Positions 27,058 to 36,911 are shown, counted from the first letter of the stretch. The stretch: 64,000 bases of DNA from Trabulsiella odontotermitis (GCF_001297775.1 NZ_LIFX01000008.1:79-64078); one strand, 5' to 3'. The notes: generated by a model from the letters alone, not told the origin. Numbers and translations are program-made.

Positions 27058-29091
27058 ATGACAGATCTTCCGCAAACCAGAGAAAAGGACAAAATCAATC
27101 CGGTGGTTTTCTACACGTCCGCCGGGCTGATTTTGTTGTTTTCCCTGATGACTATCTTCTTCAGCGATTTCTCGGCGGGATTGATTGGCCGGACGCTGAA
27201 CTGGGTGTCAAAAACCTTCGGCTGGTATTATCTGCTGGCGGCGACGCTGTATATCGTCTTTGTGGTGTGCATCGCCTGCTCGCGCTTTGGCTCGGTGAAA
27301 CTTGGGCCGGAGCAGTCGAAACCGGAGTTCAGTGTACTGAGCTGGGCGGCAATGCTGTTTGCCGCCGGGATCGGCATCGACCTGATGTTTTTCTCTGTTG
27401 CCGAGCCGGTGACCCAGTACATGTTGCCGCCGGAGGGGCAGGGGCAGACGATGGAAGCCGCGCGTCAGGCGATGGTCTGGACGCTGTTCCACTACGGGCT
27501 GACCGGCTGGTCGATGTACGCGCTGATGGGCATGGCGCTCGGCTACTTCAGCTACCGTTATAACCTGCCGCTGACCATCCGCTCGGCGCTGTATCCCATC
27601 TTCGGAAAAAAGATCAACGGCCCGATTGGCCACACGGTGGATATCGCGGCGGTGATCGGCACCATCTTCGGGATCGCCACCACCCTCGGTATCGGTGTGG
27701 TGCAGCTCAACTATGGCCTGAGCGTGCTGTTTGATATTCCGGACTCGATGGCGGCGAAAACGGCGCTGATTGTGCTGTCGGTGATCATCGCCACTATCTC
27801 CGTGACCTCGGGCGTCGATAAAGGCATCCGCGTGCTGTCAGAGCTGAACGTGGTGCTGGCGCTGGGGTTGATCCTGTTTGTGCTGTTTATGGGCGATACC
27901 GAATTTCTGCTCAACGCACTGGTGCTGAACGTCGGCGATTACGTTAATCGCTTTATGGGCATGACGCTGAACAGCTTCGCCTTCGATCGCCCGGTCGAGT
28001 GGATGAACAGCTGGACGCTCTTTTTCTGGGCCTGGTGGGTGGCGTGGTCACCGTTTGTCGGCCTGTTCCTCGCGCGTATTTCCCGCGGGCGCACCATTCG
28101 CCAGTTCGTGCTGGGGACGCTGATCATTCCGTTTACCTTTACTCTGCTGTGGTTGTCCGTGTTCGGTAACAGCGCGCTGTACGAAATCATTCATGGCGAC
28201 GCGGGCTTTGCGCAGGAGGCGATTGCTCACCCTGAGCGCGGTTTCTACAGCCTGCTGGCGCAGTACCCGGCATTTACCTTTAGCGCCTCGGTGGCGACCA
28301 TCACCGGTTTGCTGTTTTACGTCACCTCGGCGGATTCCGGCGCGCTGGTGCTCGGTAACTTCACCTCAAAACTGAAAGATATCAACAGCGATGCGCCCAA
28401 CTGGCTGCGTATGTTCTGGTCGGTGGTGATTGGTTTACTGACGCTCGGCATGCTGATGACCAACGGGATTTCCGCATTGCAGAACGCCACGGTGATCATG
28501 GGGCTGCCGTTCAGTTTTGTCATTTTCTTCGTGATGGCCGGGCTGTATAAGTCGCTGAAAGTGGAGGACTATCGCCGCGTCAGCGCCAGCCGCGACACCG
28601 CGCCGCGCCCGCTGGGTGTGCAGGACCGGCTGAGCTGGAAAAAACGGCTGTCGCGCCTGATGAATTACCCGGGCACGCGTTATACCAAACAAATGATGGA
28701 GACAGTGTGTTATCCGGCCATGGAGGAAGTGGCGCAGGAACTGCGGGTGCGTGGTGCGTATGTCGAACTGAAAAGTCTGCCGCCGGAAGAGGGTGATCTG
28801 TTGGGTCACCTGGAGCTGCTGGTGCATATGGGCGATGAGCAGAACTTTATCTACCAGGTATGGCCGCAACTGTACTCGGTGCCGGGCTTTACGTATCGCG
28901 CCCGCAGCGGAAAATCGACCTATTACCGGCTGGAAACCTTCTTGCTGGAGGGAAGTCAGGGCAATGACCTGATGGATTACAGCAAAGAACAGGTGATCAC
29001 TGACATTCTGGACCAGTACGAGCGTCACCTGAACTTTATCCATCTGCACCGGGAAGCGCCGGGAAACAGCGTAATGTTTCCCGGCCTGTGA
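27058..29091 (+). CDS. betT: High-affinity choline transporter
   Basis: A 677-residue BCCT-family transporter, identical in length to E. coli BetT and strongly similar. It has twelve membrane segments, the conserved WTLFHYGLTGWSMYALMGMA region and the WTLFFWAWWVAWSPF signature, then a long cytoplasmic C-terminal tail (about 500-677) that governs osmotic activation. It imports choline with protons for the Bet enzymes. Its stop codon directly abuts the stop codon of the convergent SDR gene at 29092, leaving no intergenic base. Confidence 0.96.
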   Translation: MTDLPQTREKDKINPVVFYTSAGLILLFSLMTIFFSDFSAGLIGRTLNWVSKTFGWYYLLAATLYIVFVVCIACSRFGSVKLGPEQSKPEFSVLSWAAMLFAAGIGIDLMFFSVAEPVTQYMLPPEGQGQTMEAARQAMVWTLFHYGLTGWSMYALMGMALGYFSYRYNLPLTIRSALYPIFGKKINGPIGHTVDIAAVIGTIFGIATTLGIGVVQLNYGLSVLFDIPDSMAAKTALIVLSVIIATISVTSGVDKGIRVLSELNVVLALGLILFVLFMGDTEFLLNALVLNVGDYVNRFMGMTLNSFAFDRPVEWMNSWTLFFWAWWVAWSPFVGLFLARISRGRTIRQFVLGTLIIPFTFTLLWLSVFGNSALYEIIHGDAGFAQEAIAHPERGFYSLLAQYPAFTFSASVATITGLLFYVTSADSGALVLGNFTSKLKDINSDAPNWLRMFWSVVIGLLTLGMLMTNGISALQNATVIMGLPFSFVIFFVMAGLYKSLKVEDYRRVSASRDTAPRPLGVQDRLSWKKRLSRLMNYPGTRYTKQMMETVCYPAMEEVAQELRVRGAYVELKSLPPEEGDLLGHLELLVHMGDEQNFIYQVWPQLYSVPGFTYRARSGKSTYYRLETFLLEGSQGNDLMDYSKEQVITDILDQYERHLNFIHLHREAPGNSVMFPGL

Positions 29092-29877
29092 TTACCAGCA
29101 GGCAAAACCGCCGTCGACCAGCAGATCCACGCCGGTACAGAACGACGAGGCGTCGCTGGCAAGGAAGATGGCGGGGCCTGCCATTTCATGAACCGACGCC
29201 ATGCGCTGCATTGGCGTCTGGCTTTCAAACGCCTGGGTCTGGTGCACCATCTCCGGGCGCGTGTTCATCGGCGTGGCGGTATAGCCTGGGCTGATGGAAT
29301 TGACGCGGATTTTCTTATCCACCCACTCCATCGCCAGACTTTTACTCAGGTGAATGACACCCGCTTTCGAGCAGTTGTAATGCGCCTGCTCAAGGCCACG
29401 GTTGACGATCACCCCGGACATCGAAGCGATGTTGATAATCGACCCGCCGCCGGATTCCAGCATCAGCTCCGCTTCCGCCTTGCAGGAGTTCCACACACCG
29501 GTGAGATTGATATCAATCACCCGTTGCCATTGCTCAGTATCCATTTCCAGCGCCGGGTTGGCGTTGGCGATCCCCGCGGCGTTGAGCGCCACATCAAGAC
29601 GCCCGTACTGCTGTTTCGCCAGTTTCACCGCCTCGCGCAGATCACTCAGTTTGCGCACATCGCCGGTAAACAGGCAGGCTTCGCCGCCAATGGCTTCGAT
29701 ATGTTTGACGGTGTCGGCAAGACCGCCGTCGTCACGCAAATCAAAACAGACGACTCGCGCGCCTGCGCTGGCAAAACCCCAGGCAATAGTCTGCCCGATG
29801 CCGCTGCCTGCGCCCGTCACGAACGCGACGCGGTCTTTGAGGGAGAACAGTTGTTGGGCAAAATCTTTCGCTATCAT
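29092..29877 (-). CDS. SDR-family dehydrogenase, sugar/polyol type (first)
   Basis: A 261-residue short-chain dehydrogenase. The cofactor motif TGAGSGIG (about residues 21-28) with an aspartate at the end of the second strand (VVCFDLRDD) suggests NAD(H). The catalytic Ser, Tyr and Lys lie in NIASMSG and AHYNCSK, and NAAG is present. It is the last gene of the sugar operon. Relatives oxidise polyols such as threitol, arabitol or xylitol, or act as 3-ketoacyl reductases; location favours a polyol or ketose. Confidence 0.8.
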   Translation of the reverse strand: MIAKDFAQQLFSLKDRVAFVTGAGSGIGQTIAWGFASAGARVVCFDLRDDGGLADTVKHIEAIGGEACLFTGDVRKLSDLREAVKLAKQQYGRLDVALNAAGIANANPALEMDTEQWQRVIDINLTGVWNSCKAEAELMLESGGGSIINIASMSGVIVNRGLEQAHYNCSKAGVIHLSKSLAMEWVDKKIRVNSISPGYTATPMNTRPEMVHQTQAFESQTPMQRMASVHEMAGPAIFLASDASSFCTGVDLLVDGGFACW

Positions 29878-29890
29878 GATGCTGTCTCCC

Positions 29891-30688
29891 TCAGGACATG
29901 ATCAGGCCGCCATCGACGTTGATCGTCTGGCCGGTGATATAACGCGCATCATCAGAGGCGAGGAACGCCACCAGCCCGGCCACGTCTGCGGGTTGCCCGG
30001 CGCGTTTGAGCGGGATGCCTTCCACCCACTCCGCCATCAGCTCGCCTTTGCCATAGCGTTTTTTGTCGCTGCTGAGGATCTGCCCCCAGACGCGGTCGTT
30101 GTATTCCCACATTTCGCTTTCGATGATGCCCGGGCAAAAGGCGTTAACAGTGATGTTCCACGGTGCCAGTTCATGGGCGAGACTTTGAGTGATGCCAATG
30201 ACGCCCATCTTGCTGGCGGCGTAATGCGGGGTGTAGATGAACCCCTGACGACCCTGGCCGGACGAAGTGTTAATCAGGCAACCGTGGTTTTGTTTCACCA
30301 TGTATTTCGCCGCTTCACGGCAGCACAGCCAGACGCCGGTGGTATTCACTGCCAGCACTTTTTCGAAATCGGCTTTCGGCATGTGGTCGAAATAATCAAT
30401 GGTGATCACCCCGGCGTTCTGGATGGAGACGTCAATGGTGCCGAAACGCGCTGCTGCCTGTTCATACAGCGCGCGAACCTGCGCCTCATCGGTAACATCC
30501 ACCTGCAGGGAGAGGATATCGGCCTGATAGCGCTGGCGTATCTGTTCAGCGGTTTCATGCACGCGCTCGGCGTTCGATACCATCACCAGCCGGGCGCCGT
30601 CACGGGCGAAACGCTCCGCGATACCGGCACCAATCCCCCGACATGCGCCGGTGATCACAACCGTTTTGTTGCTGAAATCTCGTTGCAT
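29891..30688 (-). CDS. SDR-family dehydrogenase, sugar/polyol type (second)
   Basis: A 265-residue short-chain dehydrogenase with TGACRGIG at the cofactor site, NAG, and a catalytic Tyr-Lys in PHYAASK. The C-terminal half (IESEMWEYNDRVWGQI...) resembles sorbitol, acetoin and ribitol dehydrogenase-like SDRs. The ATG at 30688 has AAGGAG upstream. It is only about a quarter identical by eye to the neighbouring SDR, so the two are unlikely to be recent duplicates and may act on successive carbons or different stereoisomers of the substrate; that is inference. Confidence 0.8.
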   Translation of the reverse strand: MQRDFSNKTVVITGACRGIGAGIAERFARDGARLVMVSNAERVHETAEQIRQRYQADILSLQVDVTDEAQVRALYEQAAARFGTIDVSIQNAGVITIDYFDHMPKADFEKVLAVNTTGVWLCCREAAKYMVKQNHGCLINTSSGQGRQGFIYTPHYAASKMGVIGITQSLAHELAPWNITVNAFCPGIIESEMWEYNDRVWGQILSSDKKRYGKGELMAEWVEGIPLKRAGQPADVAGLVAFLASDDARYITGQTINVDGGLIMS

Positions 30689-30706
30689 TTGTTTCTCCTT
30701 AATAAA

Positions 30707-30728
30707 ACCGGGCCACACGGTGCCCGGT
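30707..30728 (-). other. Intercistronic hairpin between permease and SDR genes
   Basis: ACCGGGC at 30707-30713 pairs with GCCCGGT at 30722-30728 in the 50-base gap of the operon. With no T run it may stabilise the upstream transporter part of the message or lower expression of the dehydrogenases. Confidence 0.5.
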
Positions 30729-30738
30729 GGAATGTCGG

Positions 30739-31806
30739 TTAACCCTGCGGGGCGGCGGTTCCCTGAGAAACGGCCTGTTTCTCTTCATGGCGGCGGAGCA
30801 GGATGACTTTGTTCTGCAGGCGTTGCTGGAACTGATCGACCACCACGGCGGTGACGATAACCACGCCTTTGATGACCATCTGCCAGAAATCGCTGACGCC
30901 CATCATCACCATGCCGTCGGCAAGGAAGACGATGACAAAGGCGCCGATGATGGAACCGGAAACGCGGCCGCGCCCCCCGGCCAGCGCGGTGCCGCCGAGT
31001 ACGGTGGCACCGATGGCGTCCATCTCAAACATGTTGCCGGTCATCGGGTGGGCGGTCTGCAATTGCGAGGCGACAATCAGCCCGACCAGCGCCGCGCAGA
31101 GGCCGGAGAAGGCGTAGACAAAAATCTTCACTTTGACGCCCGGCACGCCCGCCAGACGCGCGGCGGATTCGTTGCCGCCGATGGCGTAGATGTAGCGGCC
31201 GAGCGGCGTTTTGGTGGTGATCCAGTAGCCGAGCAGCAGGAAGCCTACCATCAGCCAGATGGGAATATAGATGCCAAGCAGTGTGCCGGAGCCGAGAATG
31301 GCGAAACCGGTATTGCCCAGCGCGTCCATACCGTTGAGGTTCGGATAGGTGCTGCCATCGTTGAACAGCAGCGCCACACCGCGCGCGACGTACATCATGC
31401 CGAGGGTGCAGATAAACGGCGCCACGCCAAAGCGGGTGATGATCGTGCCGTTAATAAAGCCGACAATGATGCCAAACACCGCGACGCACAGAATCACTTC
31501 CGGGACGTTGAAAAAGATGATGTTGTCGCCCCAGATGGGCATGCCGTTGGTCAGCAACGCCCCGGCGACCATGCCGCAGATCCCGGCGACTGCCCCGACG
31601 GAAAGGTCGATGCCGCCGGTGAGGATCACGAGCGTCATACCAATCGCCAGCAGGCCGGTAATGGCGACGTGCTGGGTCATAATCAACAGGTTAGAGGTGG
31701 TCAGGAAATTCGGTACCATCACGCTGAAAACGGCGATAACCAGCAGCAGAGCGATAAACGTTCTGGCCTTCAGCAGGTACATATAGAGCATATATTTCTG
31801 ATTCAT
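30739..31806 (-). CDS. Ribose-type sugar ABC transporter permease
   Basis: A 355-residue permease of the RbsC/XylH/AraH family with about nine to ten membrane segments and the GGIDLSVGAVAGICGMVAGAL and GGTALAGGRGRVSGSIIGA family motifs, here cited in part. It forms the homodimeric channel of a ribose-type importer with the ATPase encoded 17 bases upstream. The basic C-terminal tail is unusual in length but of no clear meaning. Confidence 0.9.
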   Translation of the reverse strand: MNQKYMLYMYLLKARTFIALLLVIAVFSVMVPNFLTTSNLLIMTQHVAITGLLAIGMTLVILTGGIDLSVGAVAGICGMVAGALLTNGMPIWGDNIIFFNVPEVILCVAVFGIIVGFINGTIITRFGVAPFICTLGMMYVARGVALLFNDGSTYPNLNGMDALGNTGFAILGSGTLLGIYIPIWLMVGFLLLGYWITTKTPLGRYIYAIGGNESAARLAGVPGVKVKIFVYAFSGLCAALVGLIVASQLQTAHPMTGNMFEMDAIGATVLGGTALAGGRGRVSGSIIGAFVIVFLADGMVMMGVSDFWQMVIKGVVIVTAVVVDQFQQRLQNKVILLRRHEEKQAVSQGTAAPQG

Positions 31807-31823
31807 GATCGATTCCAGCCTGA

Positions 31824-33368
31824 TTAATCTTGTGGGGTTGAAGCGGCAATCAATTTTTCCCGGGTGACTTGATGTCGCGGCAAATCGGCGGTGATCCGAC
31901 CGTCGGCCATCACCAGAATACGGTCCGCCAGCGCCATCACTTCATCCAGCTCGGACGAGGAGAACATCACCGCCAGCCCCTGCTGCGCCATTTTGCCGAT
32001 CAGGTGATAGACATCGGTTTTGGCGCCCACGTCGATACCCCGCGTTGGCTCATCGAGAAACACCACCTGCGGTTGCGTCATCAGCGCTTTCCCCAGCACC
32101 ACTTTTTGCTGATTCCCACCGCTGAGCGAGGTGATCGGCAGCTCCGGATCGCTGACTTTGATCGCCAGTTGCTGGATCATCTCCTTCACGCTGGCGCGCT
32201 CCTTGTGGGGATTGAGCCATTTCCACGCCCGGCGAAAACCCCGCAGACTGATATCGGAGAGCGTCATGTTGGACTGAATCGACATCATCTGAACCACGCC
32301 TTCGCCCTGGCGATCTTCCGGCACCAGCGCCAGACCGTGCTTCAGGCGGGTCTGAAAATGGGCTTTATCCAGACACTGGCCGTTGAGATGAACGCTGCCC
32401 TGCTGACAGGGCATCAACCCCACCAGCCCTTTAAACAGCTCGGTGCGTCCGGCGCCCAGCAGACCGTAAATGCCGATCACTTCGCCTTTTTTCAGGCTGA
32501 AGCTGACGTCGTTAAGCTTGTAGCCGCCGCTCTGGTGCAGCGCCGTCAGGCCGCTGACGTTCAGAATGGTTTCTCCCTGCGGCGCGGGCTGATAATCAAA
32601 GTGTTTTTTCTTATCCCCGACCATCTGTTCGATGATCCACGGAATACTGGCCTCGCTGACCTTACGTTCGCTAATGAAACGCCCGTCGCGGAAAATGGTG
32701 ATGTGATCGCCAATTTCCATCAGCTCTTCCAGCCGGTGGGAAATATAAATAATGGTCACGCCGCGGCGTTTGAGCTGATCAATGACGTTAAACAGCACTT
32801 TGACTTCCGACTGGCTGAGCGCCGAGGTCGGTTCGTCCATGATCAACACGCGGGTGTCTTTGGAGAGCGCACGGGCAATCTCCACCAGTTGCTGGTGGCC
32901 GATGCCTAACTCTTCGAGCGGCGTATAAGGATCGACATCCAGCTCAAGGCGATCGAGCAGCGCTTTCGTCAGCTCGTACTGGTATTTTTCGTTGATTTTT
33001 CCGTGCTGAAAGAACTCGTTAGCGATAAAAATGTTATCCATCACGTTCATATTCGGGAACAGGTTCAGTTCCTGAAAAATAATACTGATGCCATTTTTTT
33101 CCGCCTGATGGGTGGAATTAAACGAGACCGGTTTCCCCTCCAGCAACATTTCGCCGGAAGAGGGCGATTCCACCCCTGCCAGCATTTTCATCATGGTGGA
33201 TTTCCCGGCGCCGTTTTCGCCAATCAGGACGTTCACTTTGTTGCGATAGACCCGGTAGTCCACGTTATCCAGCGCGATAACGCCAGGATAAATGCGGGAC
33301 AGCGCACGTGTTTCGATGATCACATCGGGTTCGGCAACCGGTGAGGTAACGGGCTCTTGTTGTGACAT
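31824..33368 (-). CDS. Ribose-type sugar ABC transporter ATP-binding protein
   Basis: A 514-residue double ATPase of the RbsA/XylG/MglA family. The N-terminal domain has Walker A GENGAGKST and Walker B VLIMDEPTSAL. The C-terminal domain has the degenerate Walker A GLLGAGRTE, signature LSGGNQQK and VVFLDEPTRGIDV, as usual in this family. The ATG at 33368 follows a G-rich site and lies one base after the stop of the DUF2291 gene; a 14-residue longer form is less likely. It energises uptake of the locus substrate. Confidence 0.92.
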   Translation of the reverse strand: MSQQEPVTSPVAEPDVIIETRALSRIYPGVIALDNVDYRVYRNKVNVLIGENGAGKSTMMKMLAGVESPSSGEMLLEGKPVSFNSTHQAEKNGISIIFQELNLFPNMNVMDNIFIANEFFQHGKINEKYQYELTKALLDRLELDVDPYTPLEELGIGHQQLVEIARALSKDTRVLIMDEPTSALSQSEVKVLFNVIDQLKRRGVTIIYISHRLEELMEIGDHITIFRDGRFISERKVSEASIPWIIEQMVGDKKKHFDYQPAPQGETILNVSGLTALHQSGGYKLNDVSFSLKKGEVIGIYGLLGAGRTELFKGLVGLMPCQQGSVHLNGQCLDKAHFQTRLKHGLALVPEDRQGEGVVQMMSIQSNMTLSDISLRGFRRAWKWLNPHKERASVKEMIQQLAIKVSDPELPITSLSGGNQQKVVLGKALMTQPQVVFLDEPTRGIDVGAKTDVYHLIGKMAQQGLAVMFSSSELDEVMALADRILVMADGRITADLPRHQVTREKLIAASTPQD

Positions 33369-33369
33369 C

Positions 33370-33990
33370 TTACTGCCCCCCTGCGCGGACGATTTTCGCG
33401 GGTGTGACATCGGGCAGGGCGTCAGGAATATCCCAGGCCGAGAACACGCCGTACACTTCCGCCTGCTCGCCGGTTTTTAACGGCGTCGCCTGGATCATTT
33501 TCACCGCCTGGTCGTTAATCGCCCGACCATAATCGCCGTACAGCACCTGATCGTTGAAATCGCCGTAGCTGAGACCTTTATAGCCGTCACGCAATTGTGT
33601 ACCGCGGATCGTCGGGCCGATTTGCACCACCACGTCGTTACCGCTGGTATCTTTGAGGGTCATTTTGCCGCTGCGTGAGGCGGTATCGATTTTTTCTACC
33701 GGGCCGGTAACCTTCACATAGAAAATGCACGGGTTTTCGTCCTGTGCGCGGTAGCCCAGGGTTTTACAGGCGGTATCAATATCTTTGGCGGCATGCAGGG
33801 CGGTCAGCAGTTCACCCGCAGGACGTGCCAGTTGCACCACCTGCGGCACCAGTTTTTCCTGCCAGGTTTGTGCCGCTTCGGCCATGTGCGGGTTCGGCGG
33901 CGTTTTCAGGTCGGCGAGCTCTTTTTCAGACACGATCCGACAGCCTCCGAGCGCAATGATGGCCAGCGCCAGCCAGGCTTTTCTGTACAT
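33370..33990 (-). CDS. DUF2291-family lipoprotein
   Basis: A 206-residue lipoprotein (signal peptide with lipobox ALGGC, Cys17) of the DUF2291 family. Members accompany sugar ABC transporters, including those linked to polyol use, but their role is not established; a periplasmic accessory to the binding protein is the usual guess. The ATG at 33990 begins the signal peptide; upstream codons give an implausible leader. It sits between the binding-protein and ATPase genes. Confidence 0.82.
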   Translation of the reverse strand: MYRKAWLALAIIALGGCRIVSEKELADLKTPPNPHMAEAAQTWQEKLVPQVVQLARPAGELLTALHAAKDIDTACKTLGYRAQDENPCIFYVKVTGPVEKIDTASRSGKMTLKDTSGNDVVVQIGPTIRGTQLRDGYKGLSYGDFNDQVLYGDYGRAINDQAVKMIQATPLKTGEQAEVYGVFSAWDIPDALPDVTPAKIVRAGGQ

Positions 33991-34036
33991 AACTCTCTCC
34001 TCTGCGCCCCCGGAGCGGGGGCGCGACAACCCGAAC

Positions 34037-34972
34037 TCAGGACTTGATATTGAAATCCTGTACTTTGTCTGCGTTGTCCTTTTCAATCAGGACGCCGCGG
34101 AACATCACGCGTTGTTTTTCCGGGGTTTTCCCGTTTTGCAGGTAGTTATCGAGATCAGTCACCCCTTGCGCTGCGATGGCCTGCGCCTGCAACATTACAG
34201 TGGCCTGGAGCGTGCCGGCTTTCACCGCATCGCGCTCGTCGTTGCTGCCGTCGATACCGACAACCACGACGTCGCTACGGTTCGCCGCTTTCAGCGCCGC
34301 AATCGCGCCCAGCGCTACCGGACCGTTGCCGCAGATCACGCCTTTCACATCAGGGTGCGCCTGCAGAATGCTGTCCATAATGCGCTTGCCATCGATCAGC
34401 GTGCCTTTGGCATCCTGACGGGCAATGCTGACCATATCCGGGTACTGGTCGATGACCTGGTGGAACGATTTGGAACGGGTGACGCAGTTGTTATCTGCGA
34501 GGTTGCAGGTCAGTTCAGCGTATTTGCCTTTTTCGCCCATTTTCTCGACGAAAACGTTGGCCACTTCAGAACCGGCCTGGAAGTTATTGTGGGTGATCTG
34601 CACCAGTGCCACGTTATCGACCGGGATTTCACGGTTAATCAGAACCACCGGAATACCGGCGTCTTTCGCCTTTTTCACGGCGGCGACGCTGGCGGTGGAA
34701 TCGGCGTTATCGAGGATGATCCCCTGAACTTTTTTACCGATGGCGGTATCAATCAGTTCGTTCTGTTTTTTAACGTCCTCACCGTGGGAAAGAATGGTGG
34801 TGGAATACCCCAGTTCCTTCGCTTTTTCACTGGCGCCTTTCGCCTCGGAGGCGTAGTACGGGTTATCCAGTGAGTTCACGAGGATCATAATCGTGCCTCT
34901 CTCTGCGGCCTGGGCAGACAGAGAAAAAGCAGTCAGGGTAGCAACGGTTAACAGCGATAAACGTAATTTCAT
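34037..34972 (-). CDS. Ribose-type sugar-binding protein
   Basis: A 311-residue periplasmic binding protein of the RbsB family with a Sec signal peptide (MKLRLSLLTVATLTAFSLSAQA). Features are LVNSLDNPYYAS at the start of the mature N-lobe, NREI in the first ligand-binding region, and VVGIDGSNDERDAVKAG in the C-lobe. Typical ligands are pentoses, hexoses, polyols and autoinducer-2. It is the specificity component of the importer. Confidence 0.9.
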   Translation of the reverse strand: MKLRLSLLTVATLTAFSLSAQAAERGTIMILVNSLDNPYYASEAKGASEKAKELGYSTTILSHGEDVKKQNELIDTAIGKKVQGIILDNADSTASVAAVKKAKDAGIPVVLINREIPVDNVALVQITHNNFQAGSEVANVFVEKMGEKGKYAELTCNLADNNCVTRSKSFHQVIDQYPDMVSIARQDAKGTLIDGKRIMDSILQAHPDVKGVICGNGPVALGAIAALKAANRSDVVVVGIDGSNDERDAVKAGTLQATVMLQAQAIAAQGVTDLDNYLQNGKTPEKQRVMFRGVLIEKDNADKVQDFNIKS

Positions 34973-35055
34973 GACAATGTTCTCTCTATATAGTTATTGT
35001 CGGGTACGGTTGAAACAACGTAAGGCTTTAATTCTGTTCAGTTTCTGTAGAGGGC

Positions 35056-36570
35056 TCAATGGGATGGCTTCCATAGCGTGCGTTCCACGGCATCCCGCCA
35101 GCCTTGCCACCGGGCCTGCAATCGCTGATGGCGATCGGCATCCGGGTGGAATTCACTGTGCAGCGCAAGAAACGCTTTCATTTCCTGCACGGACACCTGG
35201 GTCAGCGCTTTTCGCGCCAGTAACGCCGCGCCGATCGCCGACAGCTCCGGTACATCGCTGCGCATTACCGGGCAACCGAGTAAATCGGCCTGATACTGCA
35301 TTAACCAGTCGTTTTTCGTCGGGCCGCCGTCGACCATCAGCGCGGTAAGGGTAAAGTCGCTGTGCTGACGCATCGCCACCACCACATCAGCAATCTGATA
35401 GGTGATCGATTCCAGCGCAGCGCGGATCAGGTGCGCACGTTTCACGCCGCGGTTGAGCCCGCAAATCACACCGCGCGCCTGCGGGTCCCACCAGGGCGCG
35501 CCGAGCCCTGTCAGCGCTGGCACGAAATAGACGCCGAGCGTCGATTCCACCGAGGCGGGCAGGGTATTGAGTTCATGAGTAAGTTCTTTCTCTGACAGTT
35601 CACTCAGCCCGGTGCTGTCGGCCATCCACGCCACGGCATCGCCGGTGTGCGGAATATTGCCTTCCAGCCCGTAAACCAGCCGTTCGCCGTCATGCCAGGC
35701 GATGGTGGTGGCTAGCGAGTCGATATTGCACTGGGCGGTGCTGACGGGCGCCATGACCGACGATCCCGTGCCATAGGTGGCTTTAACACAACCCAGTTCG
35801 CCCAGCGCATGACCGAACAGCGCTGCGTGAGAGTCACCCACCATCGACATCACCGGGATGCCGTCAGGAATGGCCGGTAAGCCGTGGGTGTAACCGAACA
35901 GGCCGCTGGAGGGTTTAATCTCCGGCAGGGCGTTGCGCGGAATGCGGAATACTTTCAGCATCTCGTCGTCCCACTGCCCGGTTTGCAGATTCAGCAACTG
36001 GGTGCGTGAGGCGTTGGAGAAATCGCAGCGGAATTCCGCGCCGCCGGTCAGATTCCACAGCAACCAGCTGTCGATGGTACCGAGACAGATCTCGCCATCT
36101 TCCGCCAGTTGCTGCCCGTCAGGCACCGATTCCAGCAACCAACGCATTTTGGAGGCGGAAAACATCGGTGAGACGGGCAGGCCGGTGACAGCTTTGATCT
36201 GCTGCTCCAGGTTGTCGCGACGAAGCGCTTCGCAAAAACCTGCACCACGCGTGCACTGCCAGGTAATGGCCGCATTCAGCGGTTTCCCGCTGCTGCGATA
36301 CCAGCCGATGGCGGTTTCCCGCTGGTTGCTGATCGCCAGGGCGGCGACATTCTCCGCCCCGACCTGCGCGACCGCCTGTGCAATCACCTGCAGCGAGGCG
36401 CTGACCAGCATTTCACCGGATTGCTCGACCCATCCTTCGCGTGGCGTCTGGATGGCGAGCGGTTGAGAAAAACGGGCGACAACGTTGCCGCGGCCGTCAA
36501 GTGCGACGGCCTTGGCATTGGTTGTCCCTTCGTCCAGCGCAATAATGATCTCTTTTGTGGCTGTGAACAT
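35056..36570 (-). CDS. FGGY-family carbohydrate kinase
   Basis: A 504-residue FGGY kinase. The N-terminal phosphate loop IIALDEGTTNAKAVALDG, the ITWQCTRGA stretch near the substrate site and the C-terminal ATP-binding LMVDGGPTKNDWLMQ mark the glycerol-kinase-like branch. Substrates of such kinases include glycerol, erythritol, ribulose, xylulose and apulose, so the sequence does not settle this one. Coupling with a split transketolase suggests that a ketose phosphate is the product. It is the first gene of the seven-gene minus-strand operon. Confidence 0.88.
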   Translation of the reverse strand: MFTATKEIIIALDEGTTNAKAVALDGRGNVVARFSQPLAIQTPREGWVEQSGEMLVSASLQVIAQAVAQVGAENVAALAISNQRETAIGWYRSSGKPLNAAITWQCTRGAGFCEALRRDNLEQQIKAVTGLPVSPMFSASKMRWLLESVPDGQQLAEDGEICLGTIDSWLLWNLTGGAEFRCDFSNASRTQLLNLQTGQWDDEMLKVFRIPRNALPEIKPSSGLFGYTHGLPAIPDGIPVMSMVGDSHAALFGHALGELGCVKATYGTGSSVMAPVSTAQCNIDSLATTIAWHDGERLVYGLEGNIPHTGDAVAWMADSTGLSELSEKELTHELNTLPASVESTLGVYFVPALTGLGAPWWDPQARGVICGLNRGVKRAHLIRAALESITYQIADVVVAMRQHSDFTLTALMVDGGPTKNDWLMQYQADLLGCPVMRSDVPELSAIGAALLARKALTQVSVQEMKAFLALHSEFHPDADRHQRLQARWQGWRDAVERTLWKPSH

Positions 36571-36911
36571 GGTTTTTCTCCTGCGTCACACTCCGTCCTG
36601 CCCCTGGTGGTGGCATCGCGTTTCTGTCAGGTTTCGGTGTGACATTTCATTAGCACTTTTGCAATCACTGAATATATATTCGGTGTTGATTATTTATTTA
36701 ATACCTTAGCCAGATTCATACAGGTGAGCCACTGGCAAAATCATCATTTGTGCTGATAATCACATTTATCGTCACAAAGAAAAGGTAAGCAGCAGGAAAA
36801 ACAGGAAAGAAAAATAGCGTGTAACGTATTGAAAAATAGTTGCTTTATGGATTCCGCCTTTGCGCGTTTTTTGAGCATGCAAAGGCGGGCGAATCTTACC
36901 GGGGGTGAAAG
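36571..36911 (-). promoter_or_regulatory. Promoter region of the kinase-transporter-SDR operon
   Basis: This gap carries two notable sites. GAATATATATTC at 36670-36681 is a perfect 12-bp palindrome repeated upstream of the transketolase genes. TGTGC-TGATAA-TCACA at 36749-36764 matches the CRP consensus in nine of ten core positions. A 10-bp stem at 36854-36863 and 36879-36888 lies just past the regulator gene and may end its transcript, though no T run follows. Confidence 0.6.

Noticed and set aside
29402-30742. 446-codon plus-strand frame across the two SDR genes
   Set aside because: It spans two clear minus-strand genes and their gap, with no conserved motif or start signal.
30727-31827. 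366-codon plus-strand frame opposite the sugar permease
   Set aside because: Highly charged His/Asp-rich translation is the antisense of a hydrophobic membrane protein.
36854-36888. Strong terminator after the SorC-type regulator
   Set aside because: The 10-bp stem is perfect but no T run follows on the minus strand, so it is only mentioned within the regulatory region.
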